Shown: positions 1-9,513, numbered from the stretch's first letter. The stretch is 64,000 bases of DNA from Anaerolineae bacterium (GCA_026645815.1 JAPKMR010000010.1:1-64000), one strand, 5' to 3'. The notes: generated from the sequence alone by a model not told the origin. Numbers and translations: made by a program.

Positions 1-101
1 ATTTTTGGCGGTGGGGCAAAGCCCCACCGCCAAAAATCAATTAGAGAAAGGCATTCGTATGATGGCCGTCTTGCTTTTGCCCCAAAGTTGAAACGCACCC
101 T
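1..101. repeat. Repeat family B copy 1 (truncated by window edge)
   Basis: A perfect 17-bp inverted repeat (1-17 with 21-37, loop AAA) opens the window. It is followed by a stretch ending in AAAGTTGAAACGCACC. The same right-hand sequence ends the repeat at 11765-11928, and the hairpin is nearly identical to the one at 40000-40038. The left half lies outside the window. I interpret it as a MITE-like non-coding element. Confidence 0.7.
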
Positions 102-107
102 AAAAAG

Positions 108-278
108 GGGCATTCGTAGCAGTCCGGCGGGTTTCTGCGCCCCCTATGAAGCTCACTGTGCGAAGCGATTGCTTCGTCAACGGGTTAATCGCAACCTAGA
201 ACGAATGCCTTGCTCGCGCTCCAAGGGCAGTGTGCGGGGTATAGCGCGGTTTCGGTCGGCGACCTGCTACGAAATCCC
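108..278. mobile_element. MITE-like element, family A copy 1
   Basis: This 171-bp segment starts GGGCATTCGTAGCAG and ends CTGCTACGAAATCCC, so its ends are inverted copies of each other. Most of its sequence recurs at 32859-33049, and a degenerate piece recurs at 45755-45820. It is flanked by AAAAG and AAAAT, a possible imperfect 5-bp target duplication in an A-rich site. It has no coding capacity; short frames through it are not genes. It sits directly 3' of a family B repeat, upstream of the VIT/VWA gene. Confidence 0.7.
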
Positions 279-296
279 AAAATGGTGGCTTCATTT

Positions 297-320
297 TTCC
301 CAACACTCTGCCGTATACCC
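297..320. repeat. Fragment matching a family C terminal repeat
   Basis: The 24 bases resemble the right terminal inverted repeat of the family C element (58042-58065): both begin TTCCCAA and end in CGTATACCC. No other part of that element is evident here, so this is a relic or chance remnant. Confidence 0.4.
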
Positions 321-443
321 GGCGAAAGGGGTTCTACCAGGGCGATAGCTTCAGGCGCCTCACTATCTTCGCACGCAATCACGGGAACTTTGCCCGCGAG
401 AGTGACGTTCTGGAAGTACAAGTCGAACGGCAGGAGGTCTTCA

Positions 444-2795
444 ATGCGCAAATTGACAGGTATTCTTATCATGGTGCTGCTTGCCGGGTTGCTGGTACCG
501 CCGGTGCTCGCCGAGAATGTTCTGCAGGACGGGATCATCATCATTGACCCGCCGCCGCTGCCCCATCCAGAACCAATCCGCTGGCTGACCATTCGCTATC
601 ATCGGGTCACGGTGAGCATTGAGGATCAAATTGCGGTCACCCGTGTGGACCAGGTATTCCGCAACGATGGACCTTTCGACGCCGAAGGCAATTATGTGTT
701 CCCACTGCCACCAGGGGCAACAGTGGAACGCTTTGTGATGTGGGTGGATGGCACGCCGGTAGAAGCCAGGGTCCTGCCCGCAGACGAAGCTCGCACCATC
801 TACGAAGACTATGTACGCCGCAACCAGGACCCTGCACTGCTCGAATATGTCGGGCGTGATGCAGTTCAGGCAAGGATTTTCCCCATTCCACCGGGCGGGG
901 AACGCCGGGTCGAATTGGAGTATACGCAAGTGCTTCCAGCAGAGGGCGGTTTGTTGCATTACCGTTATCCGCTGAACACGGAACGTTTTTCTGCACAGCC
1001 ATTGGAGTCTCTGAGCATCTTTGTCGAGATACACTCCAACACACCACTGCGCGCGCTCTATTCCGCGAGTCATCAAGACCAGGTTTTGATTCAGCGGGAT
1101 AGTGAGACCCACGCGACGCTGAGTTATGAGGCACAGCAATTGTACCCCGACCGCGATTTCGAGGTCTTCATCAGCCGCGCTGAGGATACCATCGGCGCCA
1201 ATCTGCTGACGTACCGCCAGGATGTCGAAGATGGTTTCTTTCTGCTAATACTGGCTCCGGCGTTGGCTCGCGACACACAGCAGGTGTTCCCTAAAGATGT
1301 TCTGTTGGTGTTGGATACCTCTGGCTCAATGGAGGGCGAGAAGCTCCAACAAGCCAAGGATGCCTTGCGCTATGTGCTTCAACATTTGAATACTGAGGAT
1401 CGCTTCAATGTCATTGCTTTCAGCAGTGGGGTTCGGACCTACGCATCTGCCCTGCGCCCGCCAGCAGAGGCAGAGGCTGCAATCCAGTGGATCGAGAGTC
1501 TGGAAGCGATAGGCGGCACCAATATCTATCTAGCGCTTTCTGAGGCATTAAAGCAGGCAGATGATGCACGCCCAAAAATCATTCTCTTTCTCACAGATGG
1601 CTTGCCCACAGAGGGTATCACCGATGAAGGCGCCCTGCTATCCGCGCTGAACCAGGAAGCACCCGCAGCGGTGCGCATCTTCCCCTTCGGCGTGGGCTAT
1701 GATGTAAACACCGTATTGCTGGATCAGATTGCCGAGAATCACAAGGGGCGCCCGACTTATGTGGAACCAGGCGAGCAACTCGATGAAATTGTTTCGACGT
1801 TCTACGATCGTGTGCAAAGCCCGGTGCTCACCGATATCAACCTGAATTTTGGAAATATCCAGGTTTACGATGTCTATCCAGAACCGCTACCCGACCTCTT
1901 TGCCGGCACGCAGCTCATCGTTGCAGGGCGCTATACCGGCAGCGGTCCCCAGCAAATCATGCTGACCGGCACCGTTGCCGAGCAGCAACAAACCTACACC
2001 TATACGGTGAACTTTGCAGAAAGCGGTGGCGCGACATTCATTCCCCGGCTATGGGCAACGCGACGCATCGGATACTTGCTAACGCAAATTCGCCTGAAGG
2101 GCGAACAACCGGAATGGGTTGATGCCGTGGTCGCGCTCAGCCTGCGTTACGGAATCATTACCCCCTACACTTCATTTCTGGTGGAGGAGGATATCCTCAC
2201 CTCAGGAGGGCGCCAGCAAGCCGCACAAGACCTGATGGCAGCCTCCCCGATGGAGGACTATGGGGAGCAAGCAGTGCAAGAGGCCAAGGCGCGGCAGGGC
2301 TTAGGGGGAGCTGAAAGCATGCCACCTGCGGCAATGGAGCTGCCCGTCTCAGAAGACGCCGCCGGTCAAATGCCGGTCACAACTATCCGCTACGTCAACG
2401 ATAAGACTTTCTTATGTCGAGACGGGAGCTGTACGGATACGGTCTTCGTCCCCGACAAGATGACGGCAATAAACGTGCGTTTTGGATCGGAGCGTTACTG
2501 GAAGCTGGTACAAGAGGCGCCTATGTGGAATGCCTACCTGGCCCTGGGCACCGAGGTGACCTTTGTAAGCGAGGACGGCACCGCTTATCGAGTGCAGGCA
2601 GATGAAGACACCACAGAAGACCCCCTGCCCCAACTCCCAACCCCTGAGCCCACAGCGCCCCCTCCAACGACAGCCAGCACTGCCACACCTATGCCCACCG
2701 CTATCGCACGCCAGGCGCAGGAAGAACAGCTCTGCGCCGGCGCCATCATCCTCATGTTGCTGATCACGGGAGTAGCCCTGGTCTTGCGGCATTGA
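444..2795 (+). CDS. Secreted VIT/VWA-domain surface protein
   Basis: 783 aa. The ATG at 444 is preceded by AGGAGG at 432-437 and opens a signal peptide cut near residue 23 (…PVLA|ENV). A longer in-frame extension upstream runs through repeat DNA and lacks this ribosome site, so I reject it. A vault/inter-alpha-trypsin (VIT) domain occupies roughly residues 40-165. A von Willebrand A domain follows, with the metal-site motif DTSGS at 291-295. A Pro/Thr-rich linker then leads to a C-terminal membrane helix of about 20 residues. Proteins of this build are extracellular, membrane-tethered and bind partners through the VWA metal site; the ligand is unknown. It appears monocistronic, since the next gene has its own promoter and riboswitch. 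Confidence 0.85.
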   Translation: MRKLTGILIMVLLAGLLVPPVLAENVLQDGIIIIDPPPLPHPEPIRWLTIRYHRVTVSIEDQIAVTRVDQVFRNDGPFDAEGNYVFPLPPGATVERFVMWVDGTPVEARVLPADEARTIYEDYVRRNQDPALLEYVGRDAVQARIFPIPPGGERRVELEYTQVLPAEGGLLHYRYPLNTERFSAQPLESLSIFVEIHSNTPLRALYSASHQDQVLIQRDSETHATLSYEAQQLYPDRDFEVFISRAEDTIGANLLTYRQDVEDGFFLLILAPALARDTQQVFPKDVLLVLDTSGSMEGEKLQQAKDALRYVLQHLNTEDRFNVIAFSSGVRTYASALRPPAEAEAAIQWIESLEAIGGTNIYLALSEALKQADDARPKIILFLTDGLPTEGITDEGALLSALNQEAPAAVRIFPFGVGYDVNTVLLDQIAENHKGRPTYVEPGEQLDEIVSTFYDRVQSPVLTDINLNFGNIQVYDVYPEPLPDLFAGTQLIVAGRYTGSGPQQIMLTGTVAEQQQTYTYTVNFAESGGATFIPRLWATRRIGYLLTQIRLKGEQPEWVDAVVALSLRYGIITPYTSFLVEEDILTSGGRQQAAQDLMAASPMEDYGEQAVQEAKARQGLGGAESMPPAAMELPVSEDAAGQMPVTTIRYVNDKTFLCRDGSCTDTVFVPDKMTAINVRFGSERYWKLVQEAPMWNAYLALGTEVTFVSEDGTAYRVQADEDTTEDPLPQLPTPEPTAPPPTTASTATPMPTAIARQAQEEQLCAGAIILMLLITGVALVLRH

Positions 2796-2845
2796 TGACG
2801 GGTTAGCGCGACTTCCAGTTGCACGGGCACTATGGTCACGGCTTT

Positions 2846-2885
2846 AGCCTAAAGTGGCTATTCAGCCTAAAGTGGCGATTCAGCC
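2846..2885. repeat. Two-and-a-bit copies of an 18-bp tandem repeat
   Basis: AGCCTAAAGTGGCTATTC (2846-2863) is followed at once by AGCCTAAAGTGGCGATTC (2864-2881) and the start of a third copy. One mismatch separates the two full units. It lies in the spacer between the VIT/VWA gene and the riboswitch promoter. Function unknown. Confidence 0.6.
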
Positions 2886-2939
2886 ACTCCTTGTTGTGCC
2901 AAGCGGAGGAACACTGAACAGTTGCGGAGAGTTTTCTGC

Positions 2940-2968
2940 TACACAGAGACGCCAAATTGTGGTATACT
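2940..2968 (+). promoter_or_regulatory. Predicted sigma-70-type promoter of the riboflavin importer
   Basis: -35 TACACA (2940-2945), 17-bp spacer, -10 TATACT (2963-2968). The expected transcript start lies just before the FMN riboswitch. Confidence 0.5.
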
Positions 2969-2984
2969 TTTGCACAATTGAATA

Positions 2985-3132
2985 AGGATCCTTCGGGGCC
3001 AGGTGCGGTCATGAGACCAATTCCTGACCGGCGGTAAGGGGGATATCCCCAAGCCCGCAAGCGATTTGCACCTGCAAATCGCAGATCCGGTGCAAAACCG
3101 GAGCCGACGGTATAGTCCGGATGGGAGAAGGA
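2985..3132 (+). promoter_or_regulatory. FMN riboswitch (RFN element)
   Basis: The conserved RFN blocks occur in order: CCTTCGGGGC, GACCGGCGGTAA, AGCCCGC, then CCGGAGCCGACGGT, ATAGTCCGGATGGGAGAAGG. Helix P1 pairs 2989-2994 with 3127-3132. It is followed by an intrinsic terminator (3164-3197) and a three-gene ABC importer, so high FMN should stop transcription. The 5' terminator arm (3166-3174) is also complementary to 2991-2999 inside the riboswitch, which offers a ready antiterminator pairing. Confidence 0.95.
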
Positions 3133-3163
3133 ACTGGCGCAAGCCGTTATCCAAAAGCACTTG

Positions 3164-3197
3164 ATGCCCCGAAGCCCTGCTTCGGGGCATGATTTTT
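3164..3197 (+). terminator. Riboswitch-controlled intrinsic terminator
   Basis: An 11-bp stem (3164-3174 with 3180-3190, loop CCCTG) is followed by GATTTTTT. It lies between the FMN aptamer and the first importer gene. Confidence 0.85.
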
Positions 3198-3212
3198 TAG
3201 AAGGAAAACGGC

Positions 3213-4010
3213 ATGGGATGGCATAACAAAACGATCAACGGGCAACAACATCCGAACCCGTTGTTGTATCTGCTCTCACTAGGATTGGTGCTGTTGCTTT
3301 GGCAAGGCGCCCTACTGGCTCTTGAAGACAGTGCGCGAAGGTTTATCCTGCCGACAATCGGAGAGGTAATCACACGCTTTCTCAAACTGCTGGGCGATGG
3401 AAGCCTGGTGCGTCATACCGGCATCACCCTGCTGGAGATGGGCCTGGGCCTGGCATTGGGCACAAGCACAGCGCTGGCGCTGGGATATGCCGTAGCGCAC
3501 AGCCGATTCCTCGCCCACCTGTTGGAACCCATTATCGTCACCTCGCAAGCGATGCCTGTCGTCGCTCTGGCGCCATTGCTGGCGATCTGGTTTGGTCCTG
3601 GTCTGATATCCAAAGTGCTGGTCTGTGCGCTGATCGTGTTTTTCCCTATCCTGGTCAACGTGAGCTCGGGTCTGAATCACATTGACACGGGCTTTCAGCA
3701 AGTCTTTCGATTGCTGGAAGCAACCCGCTGGCAACATTTCCGCTGGTTGGAAGTGCCTGCCACCTTACCCGCTTTCCTGACAGGGCTGCGAGTTGGCGGT
3801 ACATCAGCCGCCATGGGCGCGGTGGTAGGGGAATTTGTCGCCTCCAGCGCCGGCCTGGGCTATCTGGTGAAACAGGGTCAGAATCTCTATGACACTCCCC
3901 TCATGTTTGTCGCTATCCTGACGCTGACCATGCTAGCGCTCGCCACATACGGCACCTTGGGGTTGATTGAACGACAGGTATTGAGATGGCGTTTCATCGG
4001 GAAAACCTAA
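3213..4010 (+). CDS. ribX: ABC transporter permease, probable riboflavin importer
   Basis: 265 aa with about six membrane helices and the binding-protein-dependent permease fold, including the cytoplasmic coupling loop around residues 150-195. AAGGA precedes the ATG by 7 bases. It belongs to the SsuC/TauC/ThiX type of permease. Because it is the first gene behind an FMN riboswitch and is followed by an NMT1-like lipoprotein and an ATPase, riboflavin is the most likely substrate. This matches the RibXY systems described in Chloroflexi. Without the riboswitch the family alone would allow taurine, alkylsulfonate or pyrimidine substrates. Confidence 0.8.
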   Translation: MGWHNKTINGQQHPNPLLYLLSLGLVLLLWQGALLALEDSARRFILPTIGEVITRFLKLLGDGSLVRHTGITLLEMGLGLALGTSTALALGYAVAHSRFLAHLLEPIIVTSQAMPVVALAPLLAIWFGPGLISKVLVCALIVFFPILVNVSSGLNHIDTGFQQVFRLLEATRWQHFRWLEVPATLPAFLTGLRVGGTSAAMGAVVGEFVASSAGLGYLVKQGQNLYDTPLMFVAILTLTMLALATYGTLGLIERQVLRWRFIGKT

Positions 4011-4072
4011 GCCCACAGATTGGGCGATGCTGATTCACGAAGTGATAGGAACTCCGTACAGAGGTGATGCGC

Positions 4073-5035
4073 ATGCGACAGTGGATTTTGATCATAGGTG
4101 TGTTGTTGCTGTCCTTGGCGAGCTGTAATAACGCTCAGTCCGAGATTGAGGCCATCACATTGCCAATGGGCTATGTGGCAAACGTGCAGTTCAGCCCCAT
4201 CTACATGGGTTTGGAACGGGGATATTTCCGGGATGCAGGATACGATATCACCTTGGATTACCGTTGGGAGACCGACGGGCTACGCCTGGTAGCAGCAGGC
4301 ACAATCCCCTTCACCATCGCCTCGGGAGATCAAGTCATCCAAGCACGCAGCCAGGGATTGCCGGTAGTTGCCATCGCTTCCTGGTATCGGAAATTCCCAG
4401 TCGCCATTGTCTCGTTGGCGGATACACCGCTTGAGACACCTGCCGACCTGCGGGGGTTGCGAATCGGCACACCGGAAACCTTTGGCGCCTCTTATATCGG
4501 GTTGCGGGCGCTGTTAGCTGCCGGCAATCTCACTGAACAGGATATTGATTTGCAGGTCATCGGTTACAGCCAGGTCCCCGCCCTACTGGCAAAGACCGTG
4601 GATGCCGTCGTGGTCTATGCCAACAATGCGCCCATCATCCTGGAAGAGGAAGGCGTTGCCTACAATATACTCTACGTCTCGGATTACTACGAGCTGATAT
4701 CGAATACCCTCGTCACCAGCGAAACCATGATCAATGAACATCCAGAGCGGGTCGCCGCTTTTGTCAGAGCGTTCTTAAGCGGTCTCGAGGATGTTCTGGA
4801 CGCACCGGATACAGCATTTGAGATCTGCGAGAAATACGTCACGGGTCTGGAGGAAAATGCTGCAGCGCAACGCGCGGTCCTGGACGTTACGCTTAGCTAC
4901 TGGCGCTTTGAGGATCTGGGGTACTTTACTACGGAAGCCTGGACACAGGCGCAAAAAGTGATGTTGGACGCGGGGCTGATTACCCAAGCTGTGCCGGTGG
5001 AGACGCTATTCACCAATCAGTTTGTGACCGAATGA
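4073..5035 (+). CDS. ribY: Substrate-binding lipoprotein (NMT1/ThiY-like), probable riboflavin binder
   Basis: About 320 aa from the ATG at 4073; GAGGTG at 4061-4066 fits this start better than the overlapping GTG 4064 or ATG 4067. A type II signal peptide ends in the lipobox LASC, with the lipidated Cys at residue 18. The mature protein is an NMT1/THI5-like periplasmic-type binding protein ('GYVANVQFSPIYMGLERGYF' start). It should hold the ligand outside the membrane and deliver it to the permease 62 bases upstream. Riboflavin specificity is inferred from the riboswitch. Confidence 0.8.
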   Translation: MRQWILIIGVLLLSLASCNNAQSEIEAITLPMGYVANVQFSPIYMGLERGYFRDAGYDITLDYRWETDGLRLVAAGTIPFTIASGDQVIQARSQGLPVVAIASWYRKFPVAIVSLADTPLETPADLRGLRIGTPETFGASYIGLRALLAAGNLTEQDIDLQVIGYSQVPALLAKTVDAVVVYANNAPIILEEEGVAYNILYVSDYYELISNTLVTSETMINEHPERVAAFVRAFLSGLEDVLDAPDTAFEICEKYVTGLEENAAAQRAVLDVTLSYWRFEDLGYFTTEAWTQAQKVMLDAGLITQAVPVETLFTNQFVTE

Positions 5036-5105
5036 GGCAGCGTCCCGCCTGAATGCTATCAGTGACAGCAGATACCACTTCCTAAAGTCAAACCGGAATG
5101 CGATC

Positions 5106-5915
5106 ATGATGATTTCCCCTGAAACACTGTTGGAGATTGAGAATCTCTATACCGCGTTCGTCGAGCCGGAAGGCGCGCTGGAAGCGCTGGAGAACGTCAG
5201 CTTCAAAGTATTCCAAGGTGAATTTATCTGTCTGATCGGCCCTTCGGGCTGCGGGAAATCCACACTACTACGGACCCTCGCCGGGCTGTTACCCCCATCA
5301 AAGGGTGAAGTCCGTCTGCGCGGTACTCCCATTAGGGGACCGCAGCGCGCCGTAGGGTTGGTGTTTCAGCAGCCAATGCTCTTACCCTGGCGCACCGTTG
5401 CAGAAAATATCGCTTTGCCATTGGAATTGCATGGGCAAGCGCCGGCAGAACGGCAACAGCGCGTGGCAGAGCTCCTTGAGATGGTGGGACTGACCGGCTT
5501 CGAGGCGAGTTACCCGCAGTTACTCTCCGGGGGAATGGCGCAACGCGCCGCAATCGCACGCGCCCTGGCTCAGAATCCCGAGGTATTGTTGCTGGATGAG
5601 CCTTTCGGCTCACTGGACGCCCTGACGCGGGAGCGGATGGCGGTAGCGTTACTGGAACTCTGGCAACAGCTGCGGCGCACAGTATTGATGGTAACCCACA
5701 GTGTGGAGGAGGCAGCACTGCTGGCGGATCGGGTCGTGGTATTAAGTCCACGACCGGGACGAATCATTGATATCATTCCGGTGGAATTGCCCCGTCCACG
5801 TGACCCGAATCTATTGCTCGACCCGCGTCTGCAAAGCGTGGTTCGCGAATTGCGCCAGGCGCTCAGGAATGGGGAGAGTCAAAGTAATGGCAGGAAGCCA
5901 CACCCTAAAACATAG
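5106..5915 (+). CDS. ABC transporter ATP-binding protein of the riboflavin importer
   Basis: 269 aa. It has Walker A GPSGCGKST (about residues 45-53), signature LSGGMAQR (near 140), Walker B LLLDEPFGSLD and the switch His in VTHSVEEA, so it should be an active ATPase. It is of the SsuB/TauB/ThiZ group that energises importers with NMT1-like binding proteins. It lies 70 bp after the lipoprotein gene on the same strand and closes the riboswitch-controlled unit. A second in-frame ATG at 5109 is an equally good start. The C-terminal 20 residues are hydrophilic and variable. Confidence 0.85.
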   Translation: MMISPETLLEIENLYTAFVEPEGALEALENVSFKVFQGEFICLIGPSGCGKSTLLRTLAGLLPPSKGEVRLRGTPIRGPQRAVGLVFQQPMLLPWRTVAENIALPLELHGQAPAERQQRVAELLEMVGLTGFEASYPQLLSGGMAQRAAIARALAQNPEVLLLDEPFGSLDALTRERMAVALLELWQQLRRTVLMVTHSVEEAALLADRVVVLSPRPGRIIDIIPVELPRPRDPNLLLDPRLQSVVRELRQALRNGESQSNGRKPHPKT

Positions 5916-5962
5916 GCGCTGAACGCACGCGCAGAAATGCGTGTGGGGCTACACAGCGGTAA

Positions 5963-8362
5963 TCACGCCCAGGTAACGCGGAGCGTCCCCTCACGTAGCA
6001 AACGGAATTTAAAAGCCCAAATCCCTTTGGCAACTCCCGATATAGCTTCCCGAGGAAGCGGGGTCCCATTAAAGGTAGCCCCGGAAGGTGCTGCCGGTAA
6101 GGCGAGCCAGACCTCCCCTTCGGCAATCCGACCCAAATGTAGCTTGAGTGCTACCGCCCCAGATTCTGCCTGCCACACAGTCACCTCTCCACCTTGAGAA
6201 ATGTGGAAAGTGGTCCCTACCAGCTGTGACGGCGCCGTCACCGGGCGCATTCCAAGAAGCACACATCCATGCGGCGCTAGGGGGAATTCTGGTAATGGCG
6301 CCCCGGCTTCCAAACACTGGTAACGGTGATTCCAAAAATCCACCACGTGATACTGGCGACGTGGATCGAAGCCCGGAAGATGCCGTGGCAACAATGCCAC
6401 AGATGGCGTCTCACGCCAGTTGAACATTCCGATCAGCTGCCAATGCCCCCATGGACGCGCCACAGGGGCGATGACCTCTGCGGGCATGGAGCGCCGGAAC
6501 AGATCGAGAATATCCATGCCTTCTAACAGAGGCGGATAGAGCAATGCCGCGGCAGCGGTATGACTGGAGTCCAATTGAGGTAGATCGTCCGAGATACCAA
6601 ATAGCCCACCCGATAATCCCAATACGGTGAGCTGCGAGCGAATCTCTTCAGCAGTTAGCAACGTCTCGGTCTCACGCACCATGAGCGCATCAGGGTCATT
6701 GTTCCACCAGCGACCATGCATCCAGGCGCGGGTCATCACATTGCGCAGGCTGTTCCGCAAAGCCGGCATCGAGCCATCTTTGCGGAAGGGGCGCCGGATA
6801 CCGGCAAAAACAGGTTCCCAGGCAGGCGCGGTATCAGGACCGATACGCATCGCATCAACAAGGCCGATAGAGGGACCCAGGGGCGCACCACAGCCCACGA
6901 GAAAGGTAGACTCACCGGCAGCCTCACGGATCAATCGCAACGCACGCCGGTAGATTTGCGCGCGTGTCAGATGGGGATTGTGATGTACCCCAGGTAGGGC
7001 AGCTGCGTACAGAAAATCCAGCTTGAGGTAATCATAACCCCACTCGCGTACCGCGGCGCCGATCAGTTCACGCAGATAATCCTCCACCGCCGGGAGCGTA
7101 GTATCCAGTGCATAAGCCACGAAACTGCCACTCAAAAGTCCGGCACTCACCGGTTGTCCCTTGCGGTCACGCAGCAGCCACTCGGGATGCGTGGTAGCTA
7201 CATGCGAACGGGGATGAACCGTAAAGGGACCTAGCCACAGCCCAGGCGTAAAATTCGAACCACGAATGCGCTCCGCCAACCATTGCAGCGAATGCGGGAA
7301 GCGCGCATTGCGTTGCTGCCAATCTCCCCATTGTGGTTCGAAGCCTTGATCCAGCTGAATTACCTGCAGAGGAAAGGCATCCTCCAGTAAGGCTGCCGTC
7401 GCCAGATTATGAATGACATCAGATTCGGAGACTTTCTCTCCAAAGATATACCACGATGACCAACCATAGGGCGCCGGGCGCAGCTGGGGAACTTCCATCT
7501 GCCGGGCGACGGTATAGGCGTATTGGGCAAGTGGGTCTGCCCATACGCCGGCAGAGCAGGTTGCGGCAGCCGTATCGGCAGCAGCGGGGCAAGACACCCA
7601 CTCAAGATAGAACCACTCTGATGCACGCGCCTCACCCACACTCAGTTCCACGTCATCGCCTTGGGATTGCAGCAGCACTCCCAAGTTCTCCGGGCGCAGA
7701 TCCGCGCGCACCTGAACGAATTGGTCACCCAAAGATGCCCCGCCACAGACCAGTAGTTCCTGTGAGGTAGCAATCACCCCCATAGACTCGCTCCAAAAAC
7801 GTCCTGAACGGTTACTCCAGGGGGTATGTGCATTGTGCATCATGGGCGAGATGAACCGGCGCAAATACCAGGGAGGGCGGCTATCGCGCGCGCTGGCGGG
7901 CATAAAACCGGCATGCGACCAGGATTGCCAATCCGTGCGATAGAAGCCAGTGGGGGAAGCAGTCGGGCGCAGACTATTGGGCGCGGAGCGGAAGAAGAAG
8001 CGCCGCAACGATATGGGAGCGGCACCCTCATTCGTAGAGATGATGCGAAATAACACAAAGGGGCGGGTGGTGTAGAAACGGAACTGCACGGTCAGCGCTA
8101 CACCCTGAACGGCGCTGAAGCTGAAGATGACCTCTTCGGCTGTACCATGAGAATCTTCTACAACCTGCTGCTTCACCGTGGGAGCGACTGAACCTGCGGG
8201 TGTATCTGCCGTGGTGATGGTAAGAGAGCGCCCTTTCTGCAGTACTTCAATGCCAGCGACGCCGCTCAGCGACCGTCCAGGACTGGTGAAGCAAAATAGC
8301 CCCTGGGCGCTCCCCCACAGAAAATCAAAGGCGGGATTGTGCAGTACTGTTTCCATGCCCAC
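5963..8362 (-). CDS. Alpha-galactosidase-like glycoside hydrolase, family GH36
   Basis: 799 aa. An N-terminal beta-sandwich precedes a TIM-barrel melibiase domain with the GH36-type nucleophile segment YLKLDFLY (Asp near 449) and a later RIGPDTAPAW segment that should carry the acid/base Asp. No signal peptide is visible, so it should act in the cytoplasm on alpha-galactosides such as melibiose or raffinose. The GTG start at 8362 shares one base with the TAG stop of the upstream Rieske gene, suggesting translational coupling; ATG at 8356 is an alternative. The exact substrate is not deducible, and raffinose-synthase-type activity cannot be excluded. Confidence 0.8.
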   Translation of the reverse strand: MGMETVLHNPAFDFLWGSAQGLFCFTSPGRSLSGVAGIEVLQKGRSLTITTADTPAGSVAPTVKQQVVEDSHGTAEEVIFSFSAVQGVALTVQFRFYTTRPFVLFRIISTNEGAAPISLRRFFFRSAPNSLRPTASPTGFYRTDWQSWSHAGFMPASARDSRPPWYLRRFISPMMHNAHTPWSNRSGRFWSESMGVIATSQELLVCGGASLGDQFVQVRADLRPENLGVLLQSQGDDVELSVGEARASEWFYLEWVSCPAAADTAAATCSAGVWADPLAQYAYTVARQMEVPQLRPAPYGWSSWYIFGEKVSESDVIHNLATAALLEDAFPLQVIQLDQGFEPQWGDWQQRNARFPHSLQWLAERIRGSNFTPGLWLGPFTVHPRSHVATTHPEWLLRDRKGQPVSAGLLSGSFVAYALDTTLPAVEDYLRELIGAAVREWGYDYLKLDFLYAAALPGVHHNPHLTRAQIYRRALRLIREAAGESTFLVGCGAPLGPSIGLVDAMRIGPDTAPAWEPVFAGIRRPFRKDGSMPALRNSLRNVMTRAWMHGRWWNNDPDALMVRETETLLTAEEIRSQLTVLGLSGGLFGISDDLPQLDSSHTAAAALLYPPLLEGMDILDLFRRSMPAEVIAPVARPWGHWQLIGMFNWRETPSVALLPRHLPGFDPRRQYHVVDFWNHRYQCLEAGAPLPEFPLAPHGCVLLGMRPVTAPSQLVGTTFHISQGGEVTVWQAESGAVALKLHLGRIAEGEVWLALPAAPSGATFNGTPLPREAISGVAKGIWAFKFRLLREGTLRVTWA

Positions 8363-9357
8363 TATGCAACAGGGAGAGCGGGGGCATCTGCAGCCTGCCG
8401 CAACGCCTCGCGCCGGCGACGGTATTCCACAATAGGGCGGTCCCCCTGAATCAGGTTCTCCGCAGAACGTAGAGCGCTTGGTTTGGGCTGCTGCGTGCTG
8501 ACGACGCGACGGTCCTGATGGGCGACTAATACGTTGAAGGGCATCGAAAGTGCGTTGATGAGATTGCGCAACACAGGAAGGCGCATGAAACGTTGATAAA
8601 AGCGCAGATAGAGCAGCGTGTGCTCTTCATCCACAGGCACAAAAGCTGCGACAACGCGCACATCCGCACTGATATGGTTCTGCCAGAGATTCGGGAATTG
8701 AAATTCTAGATGGAACTCGGGGTATGGTGGTGTAATCTCCTCAGACTTCCGCGGAGTCTGTCCCTGATCCACCTCATTGAAGACGTAAACACGGAAACGG
8801 TTCGCATCCTGCCATTCAACGACGGGACCGTTCACCAGAACACGATTTCCACGACCAATGGTATTGTGATGCACAAAGGGCAAGTGGACAACATCCAGCT
8901 GGTTTTCAATCACCCGTGAATAATGCGCTTCCCAGGGATCGCGCGCGGAGCCGTAGGAGAAATCCGGTGTGATGTCCTCGAAAAACGAGGGCGGTTGTAA
9001 ATCCGAAGGGGGGACCTGCCCCCACCAAATCCAGATTAAGCCGTGCGCCTCATAGGTCGGGTAAGCGTGAACCTTGAAGCGCGCAGGGATCTCCGCCTTT
9101 TTGCCATTTGCCGGAATGACCACTGCCGCGCCAGAAGCATCGTAGGCAAAACCGTGAAAAGGGCACTGCAACGCGCCCGCAACTACCTTGCCTTTGCTGA
9201 GCGCCACGCCGCGATGGGCACAGAGGTCGCGCAAGCAGCTCACCTTGCCAGTGGCATCGCGCCAGAAAACCAACTTCTCGCCCATGCGCGTCACGCCGAT
9301 TGGTTTGGCACCCACCTGTTTGGAGTCCAGGACAACGTACCATTGGTTGGGGATCAC
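8362..9357 (-). CDS. Rieske non-heme iron oxygenase (PaO/VanA-type alpha subunit)
   Basis: 331 aa. The Rieske [2Fe-2S] ligands are visible as C46-x-H48 and C65-x2-H68. The catalytic mononuclear iron motif is D155-x2-H158-x4-H163. This domain order is that of single-component-type ring-hydroxylating or demethylating oxygenases, which need a separate reductase; none is encoded nearby. The start is GTG at 9357, supported by GGGAGGT 3 bases upstream. It is coupled to the GH36 gene by a 1-base overlap although no metabolic link between the two is obvious. Substrate unknown. Confidence 0.85.
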   Translation of the reverse strand: MIPNQWYVVLDSKQVGAKPIGVTRMGEKLVFWRDATGKVSCLRDLCAHRGVALSKGKVVAGALQCPFHGFAYDASGAAVVIPANGKKAEIPARFKVHAYPTYEAHGLIWIWWGQVPPSDLQPPSFFEDITPDFSYGSARDPWEAHYSRVIENQLDVVHLPFVHHNTIGRGNRVLVNGPVVEWQDANRFRVYVFNEVDQGQTPRKSEEITPPYPEFHLEFQFPNLWQNHISADVRVVAAFVPVDEEHTLLYLRFYQRFMRLPVLRNLINALSMPFNVLVAHQDRRVVSTQQPKPSALRSAENLIQGDRPIVEYRRRREALRQAADAPALPVA

Positions 9358-9513
9358 ATTTACCTCCCGAGAGAACCTTTACGACTTCAAGATTGAAAGT
9401 GGCAGCACAAACCAGAGTTGAACAATCTGACAAAGGCAAACGAGAGTCTCTGGCTTTGGGCAGTAAGTCCACCCATCATCCCCAGAGAGATTCCCGGCTA
9501 CAAAGTCCGGTCG

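Noticed and set aside
210-443. In-frame N-terminal extension of the VIT/VWA protein
   Set aside because: It runs through two repeat elements and lacks a ribosome site, while AGGAGG and a signal peptide support the ATG at 444.
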